In this document: piece after piece, positions 33,519-42,230 of the stretch
Layout: every line of letters starts with the position of its first letter
Numbering within the stretch: the first letter of the stretch is position 1
NCBI GenBank assembly: GCA_023382335.1
Contig: JAMCPM010000012.1
Span: 46,976-110,975 of the forward strand
Reading direction: 5' to 3'
DNA: 64,000 nt
From: Actinomycetota bacterium
GTDB lineage: Bacteria > Actinomycetota > Thermoleophilia > BMS3ABIN01
Position numbers and translations under genes: made by a program
The notes under the pieces: generated by a model
What the model was told of the DNA's origin: nothing
Databases searched by the model: none
The model's input: the letters and a program-made list of their open reading frames with translations, nothing else

Positions 33519-34628
33519 TTGAAAGCAGTCATACTCGTCGGCGGCCAGGGCACGCGCCTGCGCCCCCTCACGCTGGGAACGCCAAAACCGATGGTGCCCC
33601 TGGCCAATAAGCCTTTTGTCTCTTACGTTCTGGACCGGCTGAGGGATAACGGCATCAGTGAGGTCGTTTTTTCCATGGGCTATCTCCCCGACGGCATCAA
33701 GTCGTATTTCGGAGATGGCTCTGATTTCGGCCTTAAGGTCACCTATGTCACTGAGGACAAGCCTCTGGGCACCGCGGGCGCGGTCAAGAATGTCGAAGCG
33801 CACGTTCGCGACGGGGACTTCCTGGTCCTTAACGGTGACATCCTCACCGACCTCGACCTGAAGAAGCTGATCGCGTTCCATGAAAAGAAAAAAGCGGTCG
33901 GCACCCTGGCGCTCACTCCCGTGGAAGACCCGACTGCCTACGGCCTGGTCCGTACAAGCGATGACGGCAGCGTGCTGGGATTCGTCGAGAAGCCCAGCTG
34001 GGACCAGATCAACACCAACCTGATCAACGCCGGGACCTACGTGTTGCGCAGCGAGGTCTTTGATCTCATTCCTGAGGGCGTCGAGTATTCATTCGAACGG
34101 GGCGTGTTCCCAAGGCTGGTGGGCAACGGCCTTTATGGGTTTCCCAGCGATTCCTACTGGATGGACATCGGTACCCCGGAAAAGTATCTTCAGGCTCACT
34201 ACGACATCCTCGAGATGAACGTCGAGACCAGCATCGCCGAATGCCTGGATGAGGATTTCGTCTGCCTGCAGGGGGACGTCACTCTCGAAAATGGCGCCAA
34301 GCTGGTGCCGCCGGTGATCATCGGCGCGGGCTGCACCATCAAGTCGGGAGCACGGGTAGGCCGCATGGCCATCGTAGGCCCCGGCTGCACCATCGCCGCA
34401 GGCAGCGTCATCGAGGAATCAGTCGTGCAGGAAGGCTGCACCGTGGGCGAGAACGTCCTGGTGCGCCGCAGCATAATCGCCCGCGGCGCCTCGGTGGGAG
34501 CCGGCACCATCGTCAACGGCGGGGCTATCGTCGGGGAAGGCGCCCGGGTAGAGGGCGAGAACATCCTCACCAACCATATCCGGGTCTATCCGGGAACGGT
34601 CGTGCGCGAAGGCTCGATCAAGTTCTAG
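33519..34628 (+). CDS. Sugar nucleotidyltransferase with hexapeptide repeats (GMP-type)
   Basis: 369 residues from a TTG preceded by GGGAGGA. The nucleotidyltransferase domain opens MKAVILVGGQGTRLRPLT, with NGDIL, WMDIGTPE and PKPMVPLANKPF; the C-terminal third is a left-handed beta helix of hexapeptide repeats (VIIGAGCTIKSGARVG and onward). This two-domain form matches the mannose-1-phosphate guanylyltransferase or glucose-1-phosphate nucleotidyltransferase family. GDP-mannose production would feed gmd-rmd and the GT2 enzyme at 56490. The sugar specificity is inferred. The end overlaps the next gene on the other strand by 4 bases. Confidence 0.85.
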   Translation: MKAVILVGGQGTRLRPLTLGTPKPMVPLANKPFVSYVLDRLRDNGISEVVFSMGYLPDGIKSYFGDGSDFGLKVTYVTEDKPLGTAGAVKNVEAHVRDGDFLVLNGDILTDLDLKKLIAFHEKKKAVGTLALTPVEDPTAYGLVRTSDDGSVLGFVEKPSWDQINTNLINAGTYVLRSEVFDLIPEGVEYSFERGVFPRLVGNGLYGFPSDSYWMDIGTPEKYLQAHYDILEMNVETSIAECLDEDFVCLQGDVTLENGAKLVPPVIIGAGCTIKSGARVGRMAIVGPGCTIAAGSVIEESVVQEGCTVGENVLVRRSIIARGASVGAGTIVNGGAIVGEGARVEGENILTNHIRVYPGTVVREGSIKF

Positions 34629-35332
34629 GTCTCGAGCACCGGCCCGCGTGACACGCGAGTGTGCCGCCGGCGCGAACGGTTCGATCCGGCCGCAGCCAGC
34701 GCCGCCTGCGCCAGCCTGCCTACGGTAGTGCCGACAAGCTGACCGTCCTCATATATCGAAAGTCCGCCCTCGTCTCCAGCTATCGCGGCAAGCTCTTTCC
34801 CGGCATTCACACCGGTCCGGGCCGCAGCCCAGGCGGCCAGCCCGCGCACCTCAGGATCCTCGTGCGCCAGCGACCGCACGATCAGTTCATCGCTGCCGGC
34901 GATATCGGTGATGCCGGCTTCCCCCATCCTGCCCGCGGCCCAGAGCACACCTTTCAAAAATACTTTTTCCTCATCCTCGGAATGCAGCGAGATGATGATG
35001 GGCGGGATATCCGGGAAGGACCTGGGCGCGGCGATGACGATCTCGGCAAGCAGCTCCGGAGCGCTCCAGCCCATGCCGCCCGACTCCTCACGCGCCGACC
35101 AGAGGATGCGCTGCGCCACGTTGCGGACCGCGGCCTGGTCATCGGCGGCCACGGCTCCGGCCGCAGCTCCCATGGCCTCGATAGCCCGCCAGCACAGCAG
35201 TTCATCCTTTTTGTATGCCATGGCGATCAGCTTGGCGAAGGTGCGTTTGTCGTTTACGGCCAGCTCGGCGATGCGCTCATCGTCACGTGCGAGAAGCGCC
35301 GCCAGGAGTTCGTTCTTGAGGGAAGTCGCCAT
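34625..35332 (-). CDS. HEAT-repeat protein (DVU0298-like)
   Basis: 235 residues, all-helical, Ala-rich, with HEAT-like repeats (ELLCWRAIEAMGAAA, VFLKGVLWAAGRMGEAG, PEVRGLAAWAAARTG). The pattern resembles the DVU0298 family of HEAT-repeat proteins found in anaerobes. Role unknown; such repeats usually mediate protein contacts. The Ser/Arg-rich tail (NRSRRRHTRVSRG) is unlikely to fold. It converges with the nucleotidyltransferase gene and overlaps it by 4 bases. Confidence 0.65.
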   Translation of the reverse strand: MATSLKNELLAALLARDDERIAELAVNDKRTFAKLIAMAYKKDELLCWRAIEAMGAAAGAVAADDQAAVRNVAQRILWSAREESGGMGWSAPELLAEIVIAAPRSFPDIPPIIISLHSEDEEKVFLKGVLWAAGRMGEAGITDIAGSDELIVRSLAHEDPEVRGLAAWAAARTGVNAGKELAAIAGDEGGLSIYEDGQLVGTTVGRLAQAALAAAGSNRSRRRHTRVSRGPVLET

Positions 35333-35413
35333 AATTTATTGTAACCCGCGGCGGTGCCGGCGAAACTAACCGCTGGCGGGAATCAATTGCTGCCGGGTTT
35401 TGTCGGGGCCGGG

Positions 35414-36712
35414 TTAAACCCGGCCGATGCCCTCGTAAGTGAAACCGGCGGCCCGGACCTTGTGCGGATCGAGGAAGTTGCGGCCGTCGATGATGAGGGG
35501 ACGGCGCATGACTTTCTTCATCTCTTCCAGCGGCAGCTCGGCAAACTCACCCCACTCGGTCACCAGCACCACGGCGTCGCTGTCCTTGACCACGGAGAGG
35601 ATGTTGTCGCACAGCAGGATTCCCCTCACGGCCTTGGCCGCGTAAGGAATCGCAACCGGGTCATAGGCCTTGACCAGGGCGCCGTCGCCCAGCAACCTCG
35701 AGGCCAGCACGATCGAAGAAGCCTCGCGCAGGTCGCTGGTATTGGGTTTGAAAGCCAGCCCCAGCAGGGCGATGGTCTTGTCCGTGAGCGTCCCCAGGTG
35801 CTTCTGGAGTTTGTTCACCACTCGCCGCTTCTGCAGTTCGTTCACTTCGATCACCGCCGTCAGCAGCTGGAAGTGGTAGCCTGAATTGCCGGCTATCTGC
35901 TTGAGCGCGGTGACGTCCTTGGGGAAACAGGAACCGCCGAAACCGATGCCCGCATTGAGGAAGTGCTTGCCGATGCGGCTGTCGCGCCCCATACCGTCGG
36001 CGACGACGCAGACGTCGGCGCCGACTTCCTCGCAGACATTCGCGATCTCGTTGATAAACGAGATCTTGGTTGCCAGGAAGGCGTTGGAAGCGTACTTGAT
36101 CATTTCCGCCGTGGGAATATTGGTCTTGAGAATAGGAGCTTTCATGTTCCTGTAGAGCCTGGCGACCTTCTCACCGATCTCGGGATCGCGCGAGCCGATG
36201 ACTACGCGATCGGGATTCAGGAAATCATGGATGGCCGAGCCTTCGCGCAGGAACTCGGGATTTGATACGTAGTCGATATTTGACATCTCCTGCCTCGCCA
36301 GCTCCGAGCTGATCTTCAGGCCCGTGCCGACCGGCACCGTGCTCTTCATGACCAGGACATGATGCTCGTTGGAGAGCCCCGGGAGCTCCGACATGACAGC
36401 GAAGACGCGGCTCAGGTCGGCGTCACCGGTAAAGGTCGGCGGCGTGTCAACGGCGATAAAAATTATCTCGCAGCGCTCGAAGATGTCGGCGAGCGAGGTG
36501 GTGAAGGTCATGCGGTCCCGGTTCTTGAGAATGAGCTCGGGCAGCTCCGGCTCGTAGATGGGTATCTGCCCTTCCTTCAATGCCTCGATCTTCTCGGCGT
36601 CGATATCCATGCAGACGACGTTGTTTCCCAGTTCCGCCAGGCAGGTTCCGGTGACCAGGCCGACATAACCGATCCCGATCATGCCGATGCTGGTTTTGTC
36701 CGGAGCGCTCAT
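35414..36712 (-). CDS. ugd: UDP-glucose 6-dehydrogenase
   Basis: 432 residues. NAD-binding GIGYVGLVTGTCLAE at the N-terminus, EFLREGSA, and the catalytic Cys262 in GGSCFPKD. It oxidises UDP-glucose to UDP-glucuronate for polysaccharide. The ATG overlaps the stop of the LCP gene (ATGA), so the two form an operon. A GDP-mannose dehydrogenase specificity is possible but less likely from the sequence pattern. Confidence 0.92.
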   Translation of the reverse strand: MSAPDKTSIGMIGIGYVGLVTGTCLAELGNNVVCMDIDAEKIEALKEGQIPIYEPELPELILKNRDRMTFTTSLADIFERCEIIFIAVDTPPTFTGDADLSRVFAVMSELPGLSNEHHVLVMKSTVPVGTGLKISSELARQEMSNIDYVSNPEFLREGSAIHDFLNPDRVVIGSRDPEIGEKVARLYRNMKAPILKTNIPTAEMIKYASNAFLATKISFINEIANVCEEVGADVCVVADGMGRDSRIGKHFLNAGIGFGGSCFPKDVTALKQIAGNSGYHFQLLTAVIEVNELQKRRVVNKLQKHLGTLTDKTIALLGLAFKPNTSDLREASSIVLASRLLGDGALVKAYDPVAIPYAAKAVRGILLCDNILSVVKDSDAVVLVTEWGEFAELPLEEMKKVMRRPLIIDGRNFLDPHKVRAAGFTYEGIGRV

Positions 36713-38478
36713 ACGGGCTTGAAGGATGTTGCCAGCTGAATCATGGTGTCCTCACTGAGTGATCCCTGCAGGGAATTGCTTAGCCAGTAGACGACGTCTC
36801 CGTCTTGCCAGGAAAGGTTCCGGAGTTTGTCGCCATTGTAATAGAACCGGTAGGTCTTGCCGCCGATGTCGCGCTCGACTGTCGGCTTGTCCAGCAGCGG
36901 TGCGTTCACGAACGTTGTCTCCATGATACCCCAACTCTCGCCGTTCTGGTCTTCGGCGACCACTTTCAGCGCCGGCTTGGTGCCGTCGCCGGTATCGATC
37001 TCATACGGATGGAAGTCGGCGTAATCGAATTCAGACGGGAAATTGGCCGGTTTTTCTATCTGGAAAGGAAGCTGAAGCGATGCGGCCTGCCAGCTGCGGT
37101 GGCCGGTCTCGGAATCGGTTTCGAAGTGTAGCCCGGGCGTGGGCGCGGCCACCTCCGGCTGTTTTTCTGTCAGCTGGCCGGCGAAGCTGCTGCCTACCGC
37201 CACAAGTATCTGCGATTTGGTGGTCATGTCCGGGGGCATCGGTGAGACCTTGGCCGGCTTGAGCAGCGTTGCCAGCTCGTTGGCGGCCGCCTGGTTTCCG
37301 TCGCGGTAGTAGACCTGGTTCTCCTCGTAGTTGTTGTTGGCGTCGCCGGTTGCCGCCACCGAAGTGCAGCCCTTTTGCGTAAGCAGGGCCGCCAGGGTGC
37401 TGGCGTAGCCGTCCTGGCCGCTGCCGTTGAGGATCTCGATCGACAGCTTCTTGGTGGCGTCGCCGGGCACCTGGGCAGGCGGTGGCGATCCCGGCGTCAG
37501 GGGCGCCGGCGCCTCGAACGAAGGGTTAACGAAAGCATCGAGAACCCCGGAAAACTTCTGTTTATCCACGGACACGTATTCGGATCCCGAGGTGTTGCTG
37601 TCGATCACGGGAATCTGGCTCTGCTGGATGCGGTCTCGGCTGAGCCCGAGGATGAACTTGGTCAGGGAAAGCAGGTCGCTGCGGCCGATGTCGGAAGTGG
37701 TATTGCTGGCAAAAACGTCAGCCAGCTCGGGGATCTTGGTGAGATTGCCCCAGTTGAGTGACTGCGCCTTGGCATCGCTGATAAACAGCTGCTGCCTGGA
37801 GATGCGGACGAAGTCGCTGTCGGTGTGCCGGAAACGCACGTATGAGAGCGCGTTCTCTCCGTCCATTTTCTGATAGCCGGGCTGCACGTCGATGGGTTCG
37901 TATGACTGGCCCCAGGCGGCATCGCTGTTGTCGTTGAAGTATCGCCGGTCCACATCCACGTAAACGCCCCCGAGAGCGTCGACAGCCTGCTTGAAGCCGT
38001 TGTAATCGAGGACCACGAAATGATGGATCGGCTGGTCGGTCAGGTTGCGGACCGTCTGGATCGCCAGCGGCGCGCCGCCGATGGCGTAGGCCGAGTTGAT
38101 CTTGTCCTTGCCCACTCCGGGTATATCGACATAGGTATCCCTGGGAATGGAAAGGATCGACACACAATCGCCGTTGGGATTGACGCGGATGAGCATCATG
38201 GTGTCGGAACGCTTGGCGGTGCCGTCAGGGTCTGAATCAGCTCCCATGACGAGGATATTCTCAGGTTCGTCGGGGGGCGGGATGTCCAGCTGTTGCTTGG
38301 CTTCGTAGACGACTTCGGTGTTGAGCCCGATCTTGCCGAGGGTGTGATAAACGAAGATGAAGCCCGCGATTCCGGCCGTGAGAATGATCACCAGGAGCGA
38401 GAGAATCGACCACTTCAGGATTCTCTTCCAGAGCGCCGGTTTCCTGTAGTGCTGCCCGCGGTGCGGAATCAAACCCAT
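36709..38478 (-). CDS. LytR-CpsA-Psr family protein with LytR_C domain
   Basis: 589 residues. A cytoplasmic N-terminus and one membrane helix at about 24-46 precede the LCP domain (RSDTMMLIRVNPNGD, SIPRDTYVDIPGVGKDKINSAYAIGG, DALGGVYVDVDRRY). A LytR_C domain follows at about 345-430, after a Pro-rich linker, and an extra 150-residue C-terminal segment is unassigned. LCP proteins attach lipid-linked glycopolymers to peptidoglycan. The gene is the first of an operon with ugd and lies near glycosyltransferase genes, which fits a role in surface polysaccharide attachment. Confidence 0.92.
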   Translation of the reverse strand: MGLIPHRGQHYRKPALWKRILKWSILSLLVIILTAGIAGFIFVYHTLGKIGLNTEVVYEAKQQLDIPPPDEPENILVMGADSDPDGTAKRSDTMMLIRVNPNGDCVSILSIPRDTYVDIPGVGKDKINSAYAIGGAPLAIQTVRNLTDQPIHHFVVLDYNGFKQAVDALGGVYVDVDRRYFNDNSDAAWGQSYEPIDVQPGYQKMDGENALSYVRFRHTDSDFVRISRQQLFISDAKAQSLNWGNLTKIPELADVFASNTTSDIGRSDLLSLTKFILGLSRDRIQQSQIPVIDSNTSGSEYVSVDKQKFSGVLDAFVNPSFEAPAPLTPGSPPPAQVPGDATKKLSIEILNGSGQDGYASTLAALLTQKGCTSVAATGDANNNYEENQVYYRDGNQAAANELATLLKPAKVSPMPPDMTTKSQILVAVGSSFAGQLTEKQPEVAAPTPGLHFETDSETGHRSWQAASLQLPFQIEKPANFPSEFDYADFHPYEIDTGDGTKPALKVVAEDQNGESWGIMETTFVNAPLLDKPTVERDIGGKTYRFYYNGDKLRNLSWQDGDVVYWLSNSLQGSLSEDTMIQLATSFKPV

Positions 38479-38505
38479 GGCTTTTGTTGAAGGTCTATCA
38501 TGACT

Positions 38506-38530
38506 GAAAAAAAGCCCCTGCGAGAGGCTT
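38506..38530 (-). terminator. Intrinsic terminator after the GT4 gene, in the LCP leader
   Basis: On the minus strand AAGCCTC and GGGGCTT form a 7-bp stem (one G-U pair) with a 5-nt loop, followed by seven T. It ends the GT4 transcript but lies a few bases after the expected transcription start of the LCP promoter, so it could also attenuate LCP expression. Confidence 0.65.
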
Positions 38531-38541
38531 AAGCGCCGTCA

Positions 38542-38570
38542 ATTATAGCGCAAGGGCCTTGCTCCTACAA
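38542..38570 (-). promoter_or_regulatory. Promoter of the LCP-ugd operon
   Basis: On the minus strand TTGTAG and TATAAT are 17 bases apart, about 64 bases before the LCP ATG. The -35 lies within a few bases of the GT4 stop. Confidence 0.65.
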
Positions 38571-38575
38571 GAACG

Positions 38576-39598
38576 TTAACTCCCGACGACTTTTTGGTAG
38601 ACATGCTCGTAACCGTCCGCGCATTTGCTGACACTGAATTTCTCCTGTACATATTCCCTGCAGGCGGCCGGGTCGATTTCATCCAGGCGCCCCAGCGCCT
38701 CGACCATTTCGCGTGCGTCATCGACCAGAAAACCGCTGACCCCGTCGGCCACGACTTCGGGCACCGAGCCCTCCGGAAAGGCGATGACGGGCGTTCCCGC
38801 GGCCATGGCCTCGATCATTACCAGCCCGAACGGCTCCGGCCACTGGATGGGGAAAAGGAACGCCTTGGCCTTCGAGAACAGGTTCCATTTCTCAGTCAGG
38901 CTCACCTCGCCGACGAACTTTACCTGCTCGCCGTCCACGTGGGGCTTGATCAGGGTTTCATAGTAATCGCGGTACTGATGCTGGACAGTGCCGGCTATGA
39001 CCAGTTTCTCGCCAGCGCTCTTGGCCACTTCGATGGCGGTGTGGAAGCCCTTGTCGGCGCAGATCCGGCCGAAGGCCAGCACGTAGTCTTCCTTTTCATC
39101 CTTACCCCGGTAAGGCCAGCCCTGTATATCGATCGGGTTGTAGACAGTGCCGGTGTGCTGGAGGTTGGGGCAGCAGCTTCGCTGGTAATCGCTGATGCTG
39201 ACGTAGTGGGCGGAATTCCGGAAACTGCTGTAGAAACGGCAGGTATCTGGCGTGAAGGGCCCGTGCAGGGTATGTACGATCGGCGCATCGATGAATTCGG
39301 CAAAGGCCACGGCGGCGAAACCACTGTGATCGTGGATCACCTCGAAATCGCCTGCGTGCCTCATGCAGTTGGCCACGTGCTGGACGTCGTAAAGGGTCAC
39401 GCCGATGCGGTCGGGCATCTGTTCGTCAAAGGCCGACACCAGATCTGCCGTCGTGGTCGAATCGCCGGTGGCGAAGAGGGTCACATCGTTTCCCCGCTTA
39501 ACCAGCTCCTCGGTCAGATAATGTACGACCCATTCGATGCCGCCATAGCCGGCTGGCGGGATTTTGATCCAGGGGGGAGCGAGCATTGCTATCTTCAC
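38576..39598 (-). CDS. Glycosyltransferase family 4 protein
   Basis: 340 residues. GT-B fold: N-terminal PPAGYGGIEWVVHYL (donor-loop Gly motif), VIHDHSGFAAVAFA, LAFGRICADKG and the C-terminal EPFGLVMIEAMAAGTPVIAF with the EX7E motif. It transfers a sugar from a nucleotide donor in the cytoplasm. The acceptor is unknown; the neighbouring LCP and Ugd suggest envelope polysaccharide. A terminator follows it. Confidence 0.85.
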   Translation of the reverse strand: MKIAMLAPPWIKIPPAGYGGIEWVVHYLTEELVKRGNDVTLFATGDSTTTADLVSAFDEQMPDRIGVTLYDVQHVANCMRHAGDFEVIHDHSGFAAVAFAEFIDAPIVHTLHGPFTPDTCRFYSSFRNSAHYVSISDYQRSCCPNLQHTGTVYNPIDIQGWPYRGKDEKEDYVLAFGRICADKGFHTAIEVAKSAGEKLVIAGTVQHQYRDYYETLIKPHVDGEQVKFVGEVSLTEKWNLFSKAKAFLFPIQWPEPFGLVMIEAMAAGTPVIAFPEGSVPEVVADGVSGFLVDDAREMVEALGRLDEIDPAACREYVQEKFSVSKCADGYEHVYQKVVGS

Positions 39599-39694
39599 GG
39601 GACATCACATGGTTCTTCAGTGGAATAATCAAACAAGGGATATATATAGCCTCGGTCGTTCCAACATGAATTTGTACCCTGAGGCGAAATAATC

Positions 39695-40732
39695 CTAACC
39701 ATTATCGCGGGCGGGGCAGACGCTCTCGATGAGGTAAGCCATGATTTCGTCAGTCGTTTCGCCTTCGGCGGTGAAGCCCGAAGCCTGCCGGTGTCCGCCG
39801 CCGCCTTTTCCCTTGGCTATCTTCTGCACGTTCTGCTTCTCGGATGACGAGCGAAGGCTGACTCGGTAGAGCGGCTGGCCCGCCCCTGAGCGGCCGGGTT
39901 CGTTGCCGGCGGCCGACCGGGCGTATATCAGCGCAGCCACCTCGACGCCGTCTATGGACCTGAGGTTATCCACCAGGCCTTCGGTGAGGCCGTCGGTGGC
40001 GCCGGCTGACTCGAAATCGCTATGGTCGAGGATACCGATGGCCAGACGGCCGTCACAGGCAATGGTCATGTTTGTCAGCAGCCGGCAGAGAAGCCTGGTT
40101 TTGGCCAGCGGCACGGTCTCATATACGTGCCGGAAGATGGCGGTATGGTCTACGCCGGCGGCGATGAGGTCCGCCGCCACCCGAAAAGTAGTCGCCGTGG
40201 CTGAGGAATACTGAAAGCGGCCGCTGTCGACCAGGATCCCGGTATAGAGGGCCTCGCCCATCTCCGCCGTTATCTCGACGCCCATCTTCTTGAGGATGAA
40301 ATATAGTATCTCCGCCGTCGAGCTGGCGTTGCCGACCACCAGGTTCAGACCCCCGAACCGGGAGTTGTCGGAATGGTGGTCGATGTTGATGATCCTGGGC
40401 GCGGCCTTGACCAGGTCGTCATTGCCGATGCGCTCGGCGTTGCCGCAGTCGACAGCCACGAGCGTACGGGAAGCCGAGTCCGCGGGCGCCTCGCCGCACA
40501 CCGCTTCGTCCAGTCCCGACAGCCATTGATATTCGGGAGCGATCGAGCCGGCGTCGGCCAGGTACATGATGCTGTCAGCGCCCAGCTGTGACAGGGCGCG
40601 ATGCGTGGCGATCAGGCATCCCAGGGCGTCGCCGTCGGGCTTCACATGACAGGTGATGAGCGCGCGCTTTTCCTTGCCGAGGGCGTCCGCGACTGCTTCC
40701 AGGGCCTTGTCCATGGACTGGGCGCCGCTCAC
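39695..40732 (-). CDS. nrnA: DHH/DHHA1 phosphoesterase, NrnA-like
   Basis: 345 residues. The DHH domain has HVKPDGDALGC, VDCGNAERIG and the name-giving DHHSDN; the DHHA1 domain ends in GGGGHRQASGF. This matches NrnA, which degrades short RNA and pAp. The C-terminal HRQASGF motif is diagnostic of the substrate-binding lid. A start three to six codons further in is also possible. It is followed by a radical SAM gene on the same strand with 15 bases between the genes' nearest ends. Confidence 0.9.
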   Translation of the reverse strand: MSGAQSMDKALEAVADALGKEKRALITCHVKPDGDALGCLIATHRALSQLGADSIMYLADAGSIAPEYQWLSGLDEAVCGEAPADSASRTLVAVDCGNAERIGNDDLVKAAPRIINIDHHSDNSRFGGLNLVVGNASSTAEILYFILKKMGVEITAEMGEALYTGILVDSGRFQYSSATATTFRVAADLIAAGVDHTAIFRHVYETVPLAKTRLLCRLLTNMTIACDGRLAIGILDHSDFESAGATDGLTEGLVDNLRSIDGVEVAALIYARSAAGNEPGRSGAGQPLYRVSLRSSSEKQNVQKIAKGKGGGGHRQASGFTAEGETTDEIMAYLIESVCPARDNG

Positions 40733-40747
40733 GTAGGTGATTTGCGG

Positions 40748-42199
40748 CTAACCGGCCTCACCGGGGTGACCGGCGGACTTGCCCCTGAGGGGTTTGAGGT
40801 AGTTGGAGCCATCGGCGAACTCTCGCGCCGAGTGCAGGATCCGGCGCAGGTGTCCGATGCTGAGGCGTCTGGTGGCCAGCCCCTTCATCAGCGGCACCGC
40901 CCGGCGTTTGAGCACGCCGGAGTTGATGTAGGCCGAACCGTAGAGGCTGGCGAATTCCTTGTAGAACTCACGGGGCTCGAGCCTGGTTGGCAGCACCGAA
41001 TGCAGGAAGTCATACATCTCGCAATTCTTGGTGAGGATATTGTTCTCGATCTCCTTGAACAGGTTCGTGCCCGGCAGCGGCGTCAACACGGTGAACTGCG
41101 GGACGGAGATATGATGTCGGGCTATGTATTCGCGCAACCGCGAGAACTCCTTGTGGCCGTAGTCGGGATTGACGATGAAAGCGCTCGTGACCGAGATGTC
41201 GTGTTCGTGGACTATCCGCAGCGCCTCTTCGTTCGTCTGTACGGAATTCTTCTTGTTGACCGCTTTGAGCTCCTCTTCATTCAGGCTCTCGAAACCAATA
41301 AAGACGTGGTGCAGCCCGATCTCCCGCCATTGGGAGACGATCTCGGGATGTTTCACGATCGTATCACTCCGCGCCTGGAAGGAATAAATCTTGGCAATGC
41401 CGCGCTCCTTTATGATCTCCGCGATCCTCGAGGCGCGTTTGACGCTCAGCAGGAAATTGTCATCCGTGATGAGCACATATTTTTCTCTCAGGTTGCTGAG
41501 CTCGTCAGCGACGCGTTCGGGGCTCTTGGTGGTGCAGCGCCCATGGAAGAACGTCCAGACGCTGCAGAAATTACAGCGGTGGGGGCAGCCGCGCGCAGTT
41601 TCAAGCGTGGCCAGCGGCTTCCAGAAATTAAAGAAGTAACGGCCGCGGCCCTTGCCGGTCACAAGCTCTCGGGCCGGGAACGGCAGTTCGTCCAGATCTT
41701 TGGTTCTCTCCCGCTGGCCGGTGAAGACCTGCCCGCCCTCCGTATTGAGCACCAGCCCTGGCACGCCGTGAAGGTCGATGCCGCCCTCAAGGGCGGCGAT
41801 CAGCTCCCGGCCGCCGGATTCGCCCTCGCCCACGACTATGCAGTCGATGGCGGGATCCTCGAAATCGGGCGGATTGAGCGAGGCATGAAGCCCGCCCACG
41901 AAAATGAAGGGAACGCCGCTGGTCCTGCAGGTCTTGGCTATGCGGCGGGTCCGGTAGACATCGATGGTGAAGCTGCAGCTGATGCCGACGGCGTCCGGAC
42001 GAAAATCGGATATGGCCCGTTCCAGCTTGTCATCGACGCGCATATCCTGGATGCGGACTTCATGACTGGGAAGCAGGGCGCCGGCGACCATTTCGAGACC
42101 GAGAGGTTCCACGAATGCAATCTTGTTGAAGCCGGGTTTTCCAAACTGCGGCGGTTGTACCAGCAGAATTTTCACGGTCGGAATCTCCTGATCACGCAT
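40748..42199 (-). CDS. B12-binding radical SAM protein
   Basis: About 483 residues from the ATG at 42199; a GTG at 42175 behind AGGAG is equally likely. A Rossmann-like B12-binding domain opens with KILLVQPPQFGKPGF and contains RPDAVGISCSF; the radical SAM domain has ARGCPHRCNFCSVW with CxxxCxxC. The C-terminal region (LTPLPGTNLFKEIE, CEMYDFLHSVLPT) is typical of the large family of cobalamin-dependent methylases or unknown-reaction enzymes. The substrate is not predictable. It lies between nrnA and an unknown membrane protein gene on the same strand. Confidence 0.88.
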   Translation of the reverse strand: MRDQEIPTVKILLVQPPQFGKPGFNKIAFVEPLGLEMVAGALLPSHEVRIQDMRVDDKLERAISDFRPDAVGISCSFTIDVYRTRRIAKTCRTSGVPFIFVGGLHASLNPPDFEDPAIDCIVVGEGESGGRELIAALEGGIDLHGVPGLVLNTEGGQVFTGQRERTKDLDELPFPARELVTGKGRGRYFFNFWKPLATLETARGCPHRCNFCSVWTFFHGRCTTKSPERVADELSNLREKYVLITDDNFLLSVKRASRIAEIIKERGIAKIYSFQARSDTIVKHPEIVSQWREIGLHHVFIGFESLNEEELKAVNKKNSVQTNEEALRIVHEHDISVTSAFIVNPDYGHKEFSRLREYIARHHISVPQFTVLTPLPGTNLFKEIENNILTKNCEMYDFLHSVLPTRLEPREFYKEFASLYGSAYINSGVLKRRAVPLMKGLATRRLSIGHLRRILHSAREFADGSNYLKPLRGKSAGHPGEAG

Positions 42200-42230
42200 C
42201 ACGATTTGCCCCTGAAAATCTGAAAGCATC

